This document shows, in pieces, positions 1 through 9,468 of a DNA stretch of 64,000 nucleotides. The stretch lies in assembly GCF_001506075.1 (NCBI RefSeq), contig NZ_KQ947475.1, positions 1,907,527 through 1,971,526 on the forward strand. The letters run 5' to 3'. The translations under genes were made by a program, and so were the position numbers. The DNA is from Vibrio sp. MEBiC08052. GTDB lineage: Bacteria > Pseudomonadota > Gammaproteobacteria > Enterobacterales > Vibrionaceae. The notes beneath the pieces were generated by a model. The model was not told where the DNA came from, ran no database searches, and was given only the letters and a program-made list of their open reading frames with translations. The number at the start of each line of letters is the position of its first letter. The first letter of the stretch is position 1.

Positions 1-981
1 ATAGCTGGACGCGTCAAATCGGTAAGTACCGTCAGGGTTTAAGGTCAGACCGGACACATTGGATTCAGTTGTAAATACCAGCGCCTGACCAGTCGGTAAA
101 TCGACATCGGTCGCCGTCACACTGCCGGTAATTGTCGCATCTTCCGTCACCGAACCAGTCGCCGCTTGCGCGATCGGGGCATCATTGGTGCCAACAATGT
201 CAATGACAATATTCTGTGTAGTTCCATCACTGGCTGTCATCGTGATGGTATCTCTGACTCGTTCCCCTTCTCTCAGGTCTTGAACACGACTTTGATCCAG
301 CGTATACGTCCATTGCCCATTGACGAGACTGAGGTTTCCGTAGGTGCTGGTTATTGTCGTATCTGCAAACACAGGATTATCGTTTGGATCCGCATCACTA
401 ATACTCAACGAGCCTCTTGCCTGAACCACATCCCCTATATCACCTTCAGTGATATCTCCTGTGAATGTGCCAGATACAATGGGTGCTGAATCAGCAGCAT
501 TAGTGGATGTGGACGCTGATGATAACGTATTAAAAACATCAAGCAGCGCTAGACCTTGTGTAGTTGATAGCGATAAGCTGGAGAAACGATAGAGACCTTG
601 CGTGCTAAAGTCAGTTTGTGCGATGAGTTCGTCATTAATCGCTTCAACCGTAGCACTTGTTGACAAGCTTGAGCCAGAATAACTGCCGGCAGCCGGAGCA
701 AACTCTTTACCTAATTGTGTTGGGTCGTTTCCTTGCTCGATTGCTGTAAGCAATTGGTTAACATCATCCGTAATATCAACTTTATCGCCATTCGGTGTAA
801 CAACCTTAGCGTTAAGAGCAGTATATTCATCATGATTTAAAAAATTCCCACCTTCTAAAATGACCACCCCAGGCGGGATAATCTCTCCAGGTTTGATCGT
901 AATGACATTTCCATCCTGATCGATAATAATCACTTGGTCTTTTGCTACATCAGGTAGAGAAATCTTTGACTCAAACCTCAT
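1..981 (-). CDS. LapA/BapA-type giant adhesin, N-terminal part (cut by window edge)
   Basis: 327 codons are visible, read leftward from an ATG at 979-981 behind a GAGGTG ribosome site; the gene runs off the window. The first ~130 residues look like the retention module of LapA-type adhesins: a small beta-rich segment (VIIIDQDGNVITIKPGE, near residues 17-33) and a PAAG motif at residues 96-99 followed by a Gly/Ser stretch. In LapA-type proteins an (A/T/P)AAG motif is cut by the periplasmic protease LapG. From about residue 166 come repeats of VCBS/cadherin type (GTNDAPIA near 262-269, followed by SVTEDATITGSVTATD). There is no N-terminal signal peptide, as expected for type I secretion with a C-terminal signal. 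The neighbouring TolC-like and OmpA genes support export and anchoring at the cell surface. The rest of the repeats and the RTX tail should lie to the left. Confidence 0.85.
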   Translation of the reverse strand, partial: MRFESKISLPDVAKDQVIIIDQDGNVITIKPGEIIPPGVVILEGGNFLNHDEYTALNAKVVTPNGDKVDITDDVNQLLTAIEQGNDPTQLGKEFAPAAGSYSGSSLSTSATVEAINDELIAQTDFSTQGLYRFSSLSLSTTQGLALLDVFNTLSSASTSTNAADSAPIVSGTFTGDITEGDIGDVVQARGSLSISDADPNDNPVFADTTITSTYGNLSLVNGQWTYTLDQSRVQDLREGERVRDTITMTASDGTTQNIVIDIVGTNDAPIAQAATGSVTEDATITGSVTATDVDLPTGQALVFTTESNVSGLTLNPDGTYRFDASSY

Positions 982-1421
982 AAGTGGCACCTCTAAATCA
1001 CGTGTAGATCAATGGGATACTACTAAACATAACGCATAACTATCGGTTATCAATCGATACACCTGACAGCCACTATATTGCGCATACTTTTTGATTGTAT
1101 ATCATACAGCAGTTTAACACCACATTCGTGGCACGGATCACGTTATTGAGAGGGGGTTTTTACAATAATAACTCAGCTTTCTCATGACACTACTTTTTTG
1201 AAAATTTAAGACAATAGCTTTTAAACATCTTAAAAACTTAAAAAAAGTTATATACTTGTATTTTCATCTATTAATGTCAGTGATTATCATTGATACATTT
1301 TTATAAAATTAGACATTACTATTATTATATTCTCATCAATGAGATCGATTTTTGCGTAGGCTGAGCGCTTTCAGACGATATCTTGTATCTCCATTGCAAT
1401 TAGTCTAATAGGAGGAATTCT
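982..1421. other. Divergent AT-rich intergenic region between adhesin and TolC-like gene
   Basis: No gene is visible in these 440 bases. The stretch from about 1190 to 1340 is very AT-rich with long A and T runs, the kind of DNA often bound by H-NS-type silencers (inference). A TATACT at 1251-1256 could be a -10 element for the rightward TolC-like gene. The sequence TGATTATCATTGAT at 1281-1294 partly resembles a Fur box. The region must hold the promoters of both divergent genes. Confidence 0.5.
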
Positions 1422-2738
1422 TTGAAAACATTCCTACTCAAAGTTGTTGTATTTCTTGCTGTATTCATCAATGGTAATGTTCTCGCACAATCACTTGAGC
1501 AAGCGGTCTCTGTTACACTGGCGACAAACCCAGAACTGGAAAGTGCATTCAATCAATATCAAAGCAAGTTACAGAATTCGAGAGCATCTCAGGGAGCTTA
1601 CCTACCTAAAGTGGATTTAGATGCAGGGATCGGATATGAAGGGATTGATCCTGCAACTGCAAATGCCAAAGAAGATACGGATTTAACAAGAAAAGAAGTC
1701 ACCATATCTTTGACTCAATTGATTTGGGATGGTTCTTCAACCATAAATGATATGGGTAGAACCTCTGCTGAAGCGGAAGCAAGTCGTTATCAATTATTAG
1801 CTGATGCGGCAGATAAAGCGCTGGAAGTGACAAAATTATATCTGGATGCAGAGAAAGCAAGTGATGTATTAAAACTATCCGAAACGAATTTACAAATACA
1901 TAAGAAAATATACCGGGATATTAAACGCAGAACAGAGTCAGGACTTGGCTCCACAGCGGATGTAACCCAAGTTGAAGCTCGTGTCGCAAAAGCTGAAGCA
2001 AATTTACTGGCCGCCCAAAACAACCTCTTTGAAACTCATTCAAAATTCAAAGAAACGGTTGGAGAAGAGCCGGTTGATCTCACTTTTCCCCAAGCTAATC
2101 AGGAACAAATTCCTCACAGTTTTCAGGATGCAAAAGCTCAAGCATTTCAATCACACCCCATTCTGAAAGTGACGCAACAAAATATTGCTGCGGCCCGTTA
2201 CCAATATAAGCAAAATCAATCACCGTATTATCCGAGTATCTCTTTGCAAGCCAACCATAGTGTCCGAAATGATGCCGCGGGCTATCTCGGGAGTAGTACA
2301 GAAACAACTGCGATGATACGGATGCATTATAATCTCTATAATGGTGGGGCTGACAGAGCAAATGAGAAAAGTGCGGCCTATGCGCTGAATAAAGCAAAAG
2401 ATTTACGGGAAAAGTCATACCGAGAAGTGTTAGGCGGACTTGAGTTGTCTTGGCAAGCACTTGATTTTTCAAGTCAAAGACGAACTTTTCTGGCCGATCT
2501 CGTTGATTCTGTTTCAAAGACGGTGATTGCATACGAGAAACAATACCAAATCGGTCAAAGAACATTGCTTGATTTGTTGAATAGTGAAAATGAACTCTTT
2601 GAGGCCCGTAAAGACTATCTTGAGGCAGAATACACTGAAGTATATGCACAATACCGCGTCATGAATGCCGTGGGAAACTTACTTGATAGTCTGAAAATCA
2701 CGGTCCCACAGGCATGGGCGGCCCACTCAGGTGATTAA
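1422..2738 (+). CDS. TolC-family outer-membrane channel (LapE-like)
   Basis: 438 residues, near the usual 430-490 of TolC-family proteins. The start is a TTG at 1422 placed six bases behind a strong GGAGGA site (1411-1416). Residues 1-22 form a signal peptide ending VLA before QSLEQAV, the typical TolC opening helix. The body shows two similar halves with long alanine- and glutamine-rich helices (for example ADVTQVEARVAKAEANLLAAQNNL), the internal repeat of TolC trimers. In Lap-type loci such a channel (LapE) exports the adhesin with an ABC exporter and membrane-fusion protein, neither of which is in the window. The stop overlaps the start of the following OmpA gene, so the two are probably cotranscribed. 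Confidence 0.88.
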   Translation: MKTFLLKVVVFLAVFINGNVLAQSLEQAVSVTLATNPELESAFNQYQSKLQNSRASQGAYLPKVDLDAGIGYEGIDPATANAKEDTDLTRKEVTISLTQLIWDGSSTINDMGRTSAEAEASRYQLLADAADKALEVTKLYLDAEKASDVLKLSETNLQIHKKIYRDIKRRTESGLGSTADVTQVEARVAKAEANLLAAQNNLFETHSKFKETVGEEPVDLTFPQANQEQIPHSFQDAKAQAFQSHPILKVTQQNIAAARYQYKQNQSPYYPSISLQANHSVRNDAAGYLGSSTETTAMIRMHYNLYNGGADRANEKSAAYALNKAKDLREKSYREVLGGLELSWQALDFSSQRRTFLADLVDSVSKTVIAYEKQYQIGQRTLLDLLNSENELFEARKDYLEAEYTEVYAQYRVMNAVGNLLDSLKITVPQAWAAHSGD

Positions 2739-3372
2739 GATGAAATTCAATTATTTGCTATTTTTAGTCTCATTGCCGGTTTGGTCTGCGAATATTGCCG
2801 ACCAAAGTCAGGATGAATATGATTACATAGATCCCCCGACCGTTGTACAAGCTTTTGATCTTGCAGATTCAGATCATGACGGTGTTATTAATGCGCGGGA
2901 TTTATGTCCAAAAACACCCCAAAATGCCGAAATAGATAATGATGGCTGTGAAACTTATTACCGAAGTAAAACCCAACGGCAGCTACGGATTTTGTTTGAA
3001 AACGATTCCAGCAATATTAATCCCATCTTTAATGCACAGATTAAGCAAATGGCACGTTTTTTAGCAAACTATCCTGAAACTTCAATCGAACTTAGGGGCT
3101 ATGCCAGTCTCAGTGGAGAAACTCAATACAACCAAGAATTATCCAAACAACGTGCAGACAGTGTGAAAGCTCGGCTGATAGAGGAAGGCGTCTCTGTAGA
3201 CAGAATCAGAATTGTGGGATTTGGTGAATCCAATCCTGAAGCAACCGGTGAAGATCAGATCAGTGATGCCAAAAATCGACGGGTCTCCGCAACTGTTGTT
3301 GGTTATAAAGGCGATATTGAGAAAAAATGGACTATTTTTTCCACACTCCCACCCAATCGGCACACCTACTAG
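2731..3372 (+). CDS. OmpA-family outer-membrane/peptidoglycan-binding protein
   Basis: 213 residues from a GTG at 2731 that overlaps the TolC-like stop; an ATG three codons later (2740) would serve equally and gives the better signal peptide (MKFNYLLFLVSLPVWSA). After the signal comes a short acidic linker and one calcium-binding TSP3-like repeat (DSDHDGVINARDLCP, near residues 47-61). The C-terminal half is an OmpA/MotB domain with the motifs IELRGYAS and LSKQRADSVKARL and the closing NRRVSATV, which binds peptidoglycan in this family. Coupling to the TolC-like gene and closeness to the giant adhesin suggest a role in displaying or anchoring the adhesin, as in other Vibrio and Shewanella adhesin loci (inference). 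Confidence 0.85.
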   Translation: MIKMKFNYLLFLVSLPVWSANIADQSQDEYDYIDPPTVVQAFDLADSDHDGVINARDLCPKTPQNAEIDNDGCETYYRSKTQRQLRILFENDSSNINPIFNAQIKQMARFLANYPETSIELRGYASLSGETQYNQELSKQRADSVKARLIEEGVSVDRIRIVGFGESNPEATGEDQISDAKNRRVSATVVGYKGDIEKKWTIFSTLPPNRHTY

Positions 3373-3583
3373 CTTACTTGCATCAAACAGAAAAGAGATA
3401 ATGTATCACTACAACAGACTCCTGTTATGGGTTAATAACATGCGATTGATAAAGATGAGGTGTACCACTTTTCGGTCTGGGATGTTACTCTTCGCTGATT
3501 ATATGTCTTGGGCTGAGACCGTCGTAACGGATGGCTTAGCCTGATTTTTTGCATCAAATACAAATAGCTTTGAGACGACACCC

Positions 3584-4159
3584 ATGTATTTATCTAAGTT
3601 AACGCCAGCAGTGTTCACGCATTTATATAACGATATTGTTGAATTCCGTCGTACTTTCGATCTCCCCGTGAACCAACCCAGTAGTCTCGACGAAGACGCA
3701 GATACGCTCCATACTTCACTGGCAATTGAAGAACTCACTGAGCTCGCTGAAGCACAGGATAAAGTTGAACAGGCTGATGCGATTGTTGATACCGTTTACG
3801 TTCTGATGGGGCGTCTGGTGCACCTTGGACATGATACACCAACGCATAATCCGGGCATCAGCTACCTGATTGATCTATTACTGAATGTCGCGGCTCATCG
3901 CAACATCGATTTCATTCCTTGCTGGGATGAGGTTCACAGTTCAAATATGAGTAAGGTCTGTCGTAACCAAACCGAATATGATGAGACGGAATCATTTTAT
4001 GCAAAACAAGGCATCAAATTATCTCCTGTCATCAAAGGTGATTATATCATTGCCAAATGCGCGGAAGATTTTATCAGTGCGGAAAAAACGATTCGTCAGG
4101 GAAAAGTCCTTAAATCAGTCTATTATCGTCCAGCGGATCTGACAAAGCTGACTCAATAG
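3584..4159 (+). CDS. MazG-like/PRA-PH-type nucleoside triphosphate pyrophosphohydrolase family protein
   Basis: 191 residues. The all-alpha pyrophosphatase signature is visible: EELTELAEAQDKVEQADAIVD around residues 49-69, with the EExxE and ExxD-type acidic positions that bind magnesium in this superfamily. The substrate cannot be told from sequence. The second half (KQGIKLSPVIKGDYIIAKCAEDF) matches the longer, phosphoribosyl-ATP-pyrophosphohydrolase-like branch rather than true MazG. It is monocistronic: the upstream 210 bases hold no gene, and the following gene is on the other strand. A weak ribosome site precedes the ATG (GAGACGACACCC). Confidence 0.72.
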   Translation: MYLSKLTPAVFTHLYNDIVEFRRTFDLPVNQPSSLDEDADTLHTSLAIEELTELAEAQDKVEQADAIVDTVYVLMGRLVHLGHDTPTHNPGISYLIDLLLNVAAHRNIDFIPCWDEVHSSNMSKVCRNQTEYDETESFYAKQGIKLSPVIKGDYIIAKCAEDFISAEKTIRQGKVLKSVYYRPADLTKLTQ

Positions 4160-4161
4160 AA

Positions 4162-4195
4162 TAAAAAAAAGGCCACTTTGTGGAGCAAGGTGGCC
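4162..4195 (-). terminator. Rho-independent terminator of the btu genes (minus strand)
   Basis: GGCCAC at 4171-4176 pairs with GTGGCC at 4190-4195. On the minus strand the hairpin is followed by eight T (A run at 4163-4170 on the plus strand), so it ends transcription coming from btuD. No T run follows on the plus strand. Confidence 0.75.
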
Positions 4196-4403
4196 GAGGA
4201 GACTATAAAAAGCCTAACAAGAACGAGAATGTATCGATCATACTAATGCGATTTATATGCCAACTTTTTATTTTATGATAACTCATTGATTTGTAATAAA
4301 ACGACTTAGACCATCCTCAAATATCACTCATTTCACCCGACTCTCTGCTCTAGCATTGTGCTTGATGCACCAAAACTATTCATACACAACTCATACACAA
4401 CGG

Positions 4404-5159
4404 CTAATCGAAAAGTAGATATGATTTACCTTGGATTTCGACTGACTGGACTTTCGTTTGAAAAACCTCTGCAATATGTTCAGGTGTCAGAACAGCTTTT
4501 GTCTCCCCCCACTGTTGCAGAATCCCCTGATTGAGTAATAGGGTTTTGTCGGCATATCGTAGTGTCCTGTTCAAATCATGGTTCGCCATAATAACCGTCA
4601 ATCCCATCCTGTTGATGTCATGTAATAATTCATACAGCATATACTCCTGCCCGACATCCAGTGCAGCAGCGGGCTCATCTAAAATCATCAAGCGAGCATG
4701 AGGATTCAGTGTCGGCCATACTTGTAAACAACTACCAGCCAACCTGACCCGTTGCCACTCCCCTCCGGAAATCTGGTGAATAGAACGGTGTAACTTATCC
4801 TGCAAATTTAATCGCCTGACCAATAGTTCAATAACTTCAGATGATTGCTCGGCAGTAACAGATAAAAATGACGGAATAGAAAGCGCCAGATATTGGCAGA
4901 CATCGATCGCAAACGCCGGGAGTTCCTGTTGCGATAAATAGGAGCGGAGCTGAGCTAATTCCGGCAGAGTAAGACGTGCCAGATCAGTTCCCCCCAGTTG
5001 GATACGACCCTGATGAGAAATCATGCCAGCCAAAGCAGCTAATAAGGTGCTTTTTCCACTACCATTCGGGCCGACAACATGGATCAGTTCACCTTGAGCA
5101 CAATCAAACCCCAGAGGAAGCAGGCGCGTACCGACACAGAGATCTTTAACGTGAATCAT
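4404..5159 (-). CDS. btuD: Vitamin B12 ABC transporter, ATP-binding protein BtuD
   Basis: 251 residues, the family length. Walker [10 protein letters not shown] at residues 30-38, ABC signature [10 protein letters not shown] at 131-140, Walker [13 protein letters not shown] at 157-168, and the H-loop histidine in [11 protein letters not shown]. The [11 protein letters not shown] form is typical of the BtuD/FecE branch. It powers cobalamin uptake across the inner membrane with BtuC and a periplasmic BtuF, which is not in the window. The start overlaps the end of btuC by 14 bases, so translation is coupled. The 244 bases after the stop hold no gene apart from the terminator near 4170. Confidence 0.93.
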   Translation of the reverse strand: MIHVKDLCVGTRLLPLGFDCAQGELIHVVGPNGSGKSTLLAALAGMISHQGRIQLGGTDLARLTLPELAQLRSYLSQQELPAFAIDVCQYLALSIPSFLSVTAEQSSEVIELLVRRLNLQDKLHRSIHQISGGEWQRVRLAGSCLQVWPTLNPHARLMILDEPAAALDVGQEYMLYELLHDINRMGLTVIMANHDLNRTLRYADKTLLLNQGILQQWGETKAVLTPEHIAEVFQTKVQSVEIQGKSYLLFD

Positions 5160-6174
5160 GACTTTTCAATAACATCCATATAAATACTGGCGCACCGACC
5201 GTTGTCGTCACGACCCCCAAAGGCAATTCAGCGGCATCAAGTGCCGTCCGAGAAATTAAATCAGCAAAGACCAGTAACAATGCCCCTGCGATGGCTGAAA
5301 GCGGTAAGAGATAACGATTCTCAGTCCCGAAAGCCAAACGTAACAAGTGCGGTACAACCAGTCCGACAAAGCCGATAATGCCACCTAAAGCCACCGATGC
5401 CCCGACCAGCACCGCTACAGCAACGACCAACTTCCAGCGCACACGATGAACATCAATCCCCAACTGCTTAGCGTGCATCTCCCCCATCATCAATCGATCC
5501 AGTACACGTCCTTGTCCAATCAGCCATATCAAGACCGGTAATATCAACAATGAAAGCAAATGGTAAGACCAATCAATACCGCCAATACTCCCCATTAACC
5601 AGTACATTAACTGTCTTAAACTCAAATCCGTACTAAAATAAAACGCCCAAGTCACCACTGACCGAGTCAGAATTCCCAACGCAACACCGACCAACAATAG
5701 TCGAATCGTCGTCAATTTCATACTTCGGGCTATCCCAACCAAAATGGCCGTAAAAACCATGGCACCGACAATCGCACCGAACATAAAAACCAATGGTGTG
5801 GCCGCAAACGGGAAGAAAAACAGAATGATCACCATCGCCACACTGGCACCACCCGAGACACCGATAATTCCCGGCTCAGCCAGAACATTACCCAGTAACA
5901 CTTGCAATGTTGCTCCGGATACCGCCAAACATGCACCAATAACCATCGCAGCAATCAACCGGGGTAAACGCAGATCTAAAATCAATTGCTGCTCAAAACC
6001 AGTCATCTCACGCCACGGTGCAATGAAAACTTCGCCGGCAAAAACGTAAACGGCACTAGAAACCAGTAGCAGCGCACTCATCGTGATCATTGCACGATAC
6101 CAACGCTTCCTTTTTTCAAAAAGAAGTTGAGTAAAATTCATGAATATAAAATCAGAGAAATCAGATGGGCTCAC
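5146..6174 (-). CDS. btuC: Vitamin B12 ABC transporter, permease BtuC
   Basis: 342 residues from a GTG at 6174, about ten transmembrane segments, FecCD/BtuC family. Family motifs seen: [22 protein letters not shown] near residues 47-68, [16 protein letters not shown] segment ([13 protein letters not shown]), and [20 protein letters not shown], the coupling helix that docks on BtuD. An internal ATG at 6141 ([14 protein letters not shown]) is nearer the usual family N-terminus, but it has no ribosome site. The GTG overlaps the stop of a 14-codon leader ORF (GTGA), which favours the longer form by coupling. Forms an operon with btuD; astE lies upstream on the same strand. Confidence 0.92.
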   Translation of the reverse strand: MSPSDFSDFIFMNFTQLLFEKRKRWYRAMITMSALLLVSSAVYVFAGEVFIAPWREMTGFEQQLILDLRLPRLIAAMVIGACLAVSGATLQVLLGNVLAEPGIIGVSGGASVAMVIILFFFPFAATPLVFMFGAIVGAMVFTAILVGIARSMKLTTIRLLLVGVALGILTRSVVTWAFYFSTDLSLRQLMYWLMGSIGGIDWSYHLLSLLILPVLIWLIGQGRVLDRLMMGEMHAKQLGIDVHRVRWKLVVAVAVLVGASVALGGIIGFVGLVVPHLLRLAFGTENRYLLPLSAIAGALLLVFADLISRTALDAAELPLGVVTTTVGAPVFIWMLLKSHDSR

Positions 6175-6215
6175 CTTAACGTTTCACCCGCGAAATAGAA
6201 AGAGGTCATGCCCAT
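6171..6215 (-). CDS. Possible 14-residue leader peptide ahead of btuC
   Basis: ATG at 6213-6215 with a GGAG site six bases upstream encodes [14 protein letters not shown] and stops with a TGA that shares GTGA with the btuC GTG start. The start codon and ribosome site sit in the 17-base loop of an 11-bp stem (6201-6212 with 6230-6240, one bulged A). This could couple or control btuC translation. No known B12 leader peptide of this sequence comes to mind, so the assignment rests only on start, stop and position. Confidence 0.35.
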   Translation of the reverse strand: MGMTSFYFAGETLR

Positions 6216-6320
6216 GATTGCTCCGATCCGGCAGACCTCTGCTTTAAAATATATTCGAGGATGAAGACACCCTCGTACCACAAATAACTATTTATTATAA
6301 ACCAATTCGTTATAAATCAA

Positions 6321-7349
6321 TTAGTCATAAACCAGTTGATTCTGCTCATACCTTACGGTCACCGGACAGACCATTAATAGCGCAGGCTCGCCGATTGGAA
6401 CATGTTTGTCGGGAAACAGAATCGCTTCTCCTTCGTTTTTTGCCATCAATGGTTTATCACCATCATGCCCGAACACTTCTCCGTGCATGAAAGCAGTAAA
6501 GTTTTCAACATCATCTGCAAAAATAAAATCAAAATCTTCATTGAGACGAACAATGGTCCGACTCACCCGGTAATATTTTATTTTTCTCGGCAGGTGCTCA
6601 TTCACTTCTCGGGCACACAAATCCCGGAGCGTAATATCAAATGCATTAAAGCCCTCTAATGGACTTTGCCCTAACCGGGATGATTGACCCAGTTCAATCG
6701 CCAAAGAACGAGCCGAATAACAATCTGCGGTATACCAACTGAAAGAGCTAGAGGGAGCATTGGCCAAAACCAGTGCGTCAAGGTGGGCTAATTCGGCAAA
6801 ATGAATCAATTCTTTCGGCCGGACAGGATGACGCACTTTTGGGCTGATTGCGAACGAATGATAGAGGGAAGGGTTTAATGTACTATGTAAGTCAAAATGC
6901 CAGCGTTTATCACTGAGTGTGTCTTTCCAGAATGACTTGAGGAGGATTTTCAAATTATCCGCGATCACCAATTCTTGTGAGGACTCCCTCGGTTTATCAT
7001 CAAATAAACGTTCCAGATTCTCATCAAAAAACTGCGTATGATGTTTAAGTGCTTCTAAATGGGCAATAATGAACAGGCAATGCTCTCGAACTGACTGGAA
7101 TCCGCTGTCGATATCAGAAACGATCCGATTGACTAATTCAACCGGCCCGGCATCTTTACCGTGAATCGCACACGAAACGACGATATGCTGTGTCCGTTCA
7201 TCCATTTGTGGTGGAATAACTTCCAGAACTCCCGGGCCATGCAGTTTTAACAACACCCCATCATCCGTTGTATATTCACTCGATAAAAGAGTACCATCAC
7301 TATATAAACTATCAATCAGAAATGATTGACGAAAAAGTGAATTGCTCAT
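6321..7349 (-). CDS. astE: Succinylglutamate desuccinylase / zinc peptidase-like AstE
   Basis: 342 residues with the start behind AAGGAG. AstE hydrolyses N-succinylglutamate to glutamate and succinate, the last step of the AST arginine pathway. The M14-like zinc fold is visible: HG at residues 63-64 (first zinc histidine), HFDLHSTLN (second histidine), SLAIELGQ (catalytic glutamate region), and the family C-terminal segment FTAFMHGEVFGHDGDKPLMAKNEGEAI. Odd point: where AstE normally has HGNETAP or HGDETAP, this protein has HGKDAGP, so the expected zinc-binding glutamate is aspartate (D66). No other ast gene is in the window. Cobalamin genes flank it on both sides. Confidence 0.85.
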   Translation of the reverse strand: MSNSLFRQSFLIDSLYSDGTLLSSEYTTDDGVLLKLHGPGVLEVIPPQMDERTQHIVVSCAIHGKDAGPVELVNRIVSDIDSGFQSVREHCLFIIAHLEALKHHTQFFDENLERLFDDKPRESSQELVIADNLKILLKSFWKDTLSDKRWHFDLHSTLNPSLYHSFAISPKVRHPVRPKELIHFAELAHLDALVLANAPSSSFSWYTADCYSARSLAIELGQSSRLGQSPLEGFNAFDITLRDLCAREVNEHLPRKIKYYRVSRTIVRLNEDFDFIFADDVENFTAFMHGEVFGHDGDKPLMAKNEGEAILFPDKHVPIGEPALLMVCPVTVRYEQNQLVYD

Positions 7350-7558
7350 GTGTTACTCCTTCAACCGATAAAACAGCAATGTTAAGGCCAGACTGACCTC
7401 AGTGCCCAGTGATTCGACAAAGCGCAATTTTATCATTAAGTTGCAGAAAAGCATTGCGTGATTCTTCACAATGTGACGCCAATGCTTTTTACAGCACATC
7501 AGACACTCCCTATCCGTTATGGACGCCAGCCGAACCTTATGATTTCAAGCTTAATAAT

Positions 7559-8347
7559 TTAAAGCAATGTCCCCTGAGGAATCATTGTCGCTGCCAGTAT
7601 CAGATAGATCGTCAATTCCGTAATCTGCTGAACGCCCCCCAGACAATCACCGGTAAAGCCACCGATACGGCGAAGTAACCACCGCTTTAAAGCAAACCGG
7701 AGTAAGCAACAAACACATCCAATCATCAACAGCGTAGATAAATCCAACCCAATACAGGGAATTATACCGAAAAACAGTAAGATTCCTAACTCCCGGGTCG
7801 TCTGACGACTGGCTAGCGGCTTACTTTTACTGGTCTGGGCATCCGACACGTAAGGCATATCATAGATAAGAGAAGCAGCAACTGCACGACTTAGTCCGTA
7901 GCCCACCAACAGAATCTGCAACATTGAAATATGCATTGCCAGAGAAGAGAGCACACTATATTTCACGATTAACGCCATGATTAGCGCTGAAGCGCCATAA
8001 GTCCCAATTCGACTATCTTTCATAATTGCCAGACGTCGTTCCGTTGTCATCCCGCCGCCAATCCCATCAGCCATATCGGTCAAACCATCTTCGTGAAATG
8101 CACCCGTCAATAACAAACTACACACCATCATCAGGAGAATACTCAAGTGTTCAGGCAGTACCAGCGCACAGAGACTATAAACACCATAGCAAATCAATCC
8201 GAGCAGCACACCAACCAATGAGAAATAGCGACCGGACTGATTCATCCGTTCAGTCGAATAAGGCACGGATGCGGGGACAGGAATCCGAGTAAAAAAGCTC
8301 AGTGACAACAGAAACAGTTCAACCTGATACGTGACCCGACTTAACAT
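7559..8347 (-). CDS. cobS: Adenosylcobinamide-GDP ribazoletransferase (cobalamin synthase) CobS
   Basis: 262 residues, an integral membrane protein with six or seven hydrophobic segments. It joins adenosylcobinamide-GDP and alpha-ribazole (phosphate), the last step of the nucleotide loop assembly of B12. Family motifs: FFTRIPVP near residues 18-25, [15 protein letters not shown] near 85-99 (acidic metal site) and [13 protein letters not shown] near 111-123, and [16 protein letters not shown] near the C-terminus. The ATG overlaps the cobT stop by seven bases (ATGTTAA), showing a coupled cobT-cobS pair. The 209 bases after it, before astE, hold no gene I can support. Confidence 0.94.
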   Translation of the reverse strand: MLSRVTYQVELFLLSLSFFTRIPVPASVPYSTERMNQSGRYFSLVGVLLGLICYGVYSLCALVLPEHLSILLMMVCSLLLTGAFHEDGLTDMADGIGGGMTTERRLAIMKDSRIGTYGASALIMALIVKYSVLSSLAMHISMLQILLVGYGLSRAVAASLIYDMPYVSDAQTSKSKPLASRQTTRELGILLFFGIIPCIGLDLSTLLMIGCVCCLLRFALKRWLLRRIGGFTGDCLGGVQQITELTIYLILAATMIPQGTLL

Positions 8348-9375
8348 GTCACCTCGACCCCGGCTTCCGCAAAACTGGCCATGGTATTATAAAATTCAGC
8401 CGCAGCACGAACGAGCGGCACAGCAAGCACAGCGCCAGTCCCCTCACCCAAGCGCAAATCAAGATCCAGCAGCGGATTGGCATCTAATATTTTCAACGCG
8501 CGCTGATGTCCTGATTCTTGTGATTGATGGGCAAAAATCATTAGTTCCCGACATTCGGGTTGCAGCTGCGTCGCGACCAGAGCCGCAACGGTGACAATAA
8601 AGCCATCGACGAGAATGGGTACCTGTTGCTCAGCGGCCGCTAAAAAAGCGCCAACCATCTGGACAATCTCAAACCCGCCGACTTCCGCAAGGACTGCTTT
8701 TGGCCCTTGCCCTTTTGCCCGGTGAACACCGGCTGTCACCAAGGCGACTTTCTTCTGATACTGTTGCGGTGAAATGCCAGTTCCCAGACCGACACAAGAT
8801 TCAACGTCACCAGCCGATAATGCCGCCAAAATTGCCGCAGCACTACTGGTATTGCCGATCCCCATTTCACCGAACATGATCAAGTTCGAGCCATTGTGAA
8901 TTGTCTCTAAAGCCACTTTCCGCCCTAACTCAATCCCTTGTTCCACCTGCGCCATCGTCATAGCGGGTTCTTTTGCCAAGTTTCCCGTCCGCTCGCCAAG
9001 GCGTTGTACAATCAATTGCGGCGAATCAGATTCAACCGGAATTAAAATTCCCGCGTCGATCACTTTCAGTTCAACCTGATTGGCTCGGCAAAAACAGTTC
9101 ACCCCTGCACCACCGGCAAGAAAATTGAGAACCATCTGCTGTGTCACAGCACTGGGTGCGATGCTCACCCCTTCATCAGCAATGCCGTGATCACCGGCAA
9201 ACACCAGCACGGTCGGCTGATTAATCTGGATTTGCGCAACCGGCTGAGTCAGTCCCTGACTCTGAATCAATGCGAGTTGATGTGCCACTGCCTCTAATTT
9301 ACCTAAAGCCCCAAGCGGTTTAGTTTTCTGATCAATTCGGTTTTGAATCACATCACTCAGATTTGTATCCAACAT
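8341..9375 (-). CDS. cobT: Nicotinate-nucleotide-dimethylbenzimidazole phosphoribosyltransferase CobT
   Basis: 344 residues, the family length. It makes alpha-ribazole 5'-phosphate from a lower-ligand base and nicotinate mononucleotide. Motifs seen: [12 protein letters not shown] near residues 17-28, [14 protein letters not shown] near 54-67, [14 protein letters not shown] near 168-181, and RLGEGTGA with the catalytic glutamate at about residue 311. Translated ahead of cobS with a seven-base overlap. CobU and CobC are not in the window. The upstream 175 bases separate it from the last tail gene on the same strand; a LexA-like palindrome lies there at 9469-9484. Confidence 0.95.
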   Translation of the reverse strand: MLDTNLSDVIQNRIDQKTKPLGALGKLEAVAHQLALIQSQGLTQPVAQIQINQPTVLVFAGDHGIADEGVSIAPSAVTQQMVLNFLAGGAGVNCFCRANQVELKVIDAGILIPVESDSPQLIVQRLGERTGNLAKEPAMTMAQVEQGIELGRKVALETIHNGSNLIMFGEMGIGNTSSAAAILAALSAGDVESCVGLGTGISPQQYQKKVALVTAGVHRAKGQGPKAVLAEVGGFEIVQMVGAFLAAAEQQVPILVDGFIVTVAALVATQLQPECRELMIFAHQSQESGHQRALKILDANPLLDLDLRLGEGTGAVLAVPLVRAAAEFYNTMASFAEAGVEVTC

Positions 9376-9468
9376 TTCTTATCCTCTTATACAACTCAAC
9401 AGCAGCAAATTTTCATCATACCTCAATGAGTCCAAGTCTAACCGGAATCTAAGGTTTCGGCTATGTTA

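Noticed and set aside
166..489. Plus-strand frame of 107 codons
   Set aside because: It lies antisense inside the adhesin coding region, with no ribosome site and no domain.
6142..6320. Cobalamin riboswitch upstream of btuC
   Set aside because: The gap is only about 180 bases and the minus strand lacks the GCCACTG-type core and the usual B12-box neighbourhood. Only one segment, GAGGTCTGCCGG, looks distantly like the B12 box.
7350..7558. A possible remnant of cobC or another gene between cobS and astE
   Set aside because: The frames on both strands contain stops or lack ribosome sites, and nothing in the translations resembles a phosphoglycerate-mutase-type protein.
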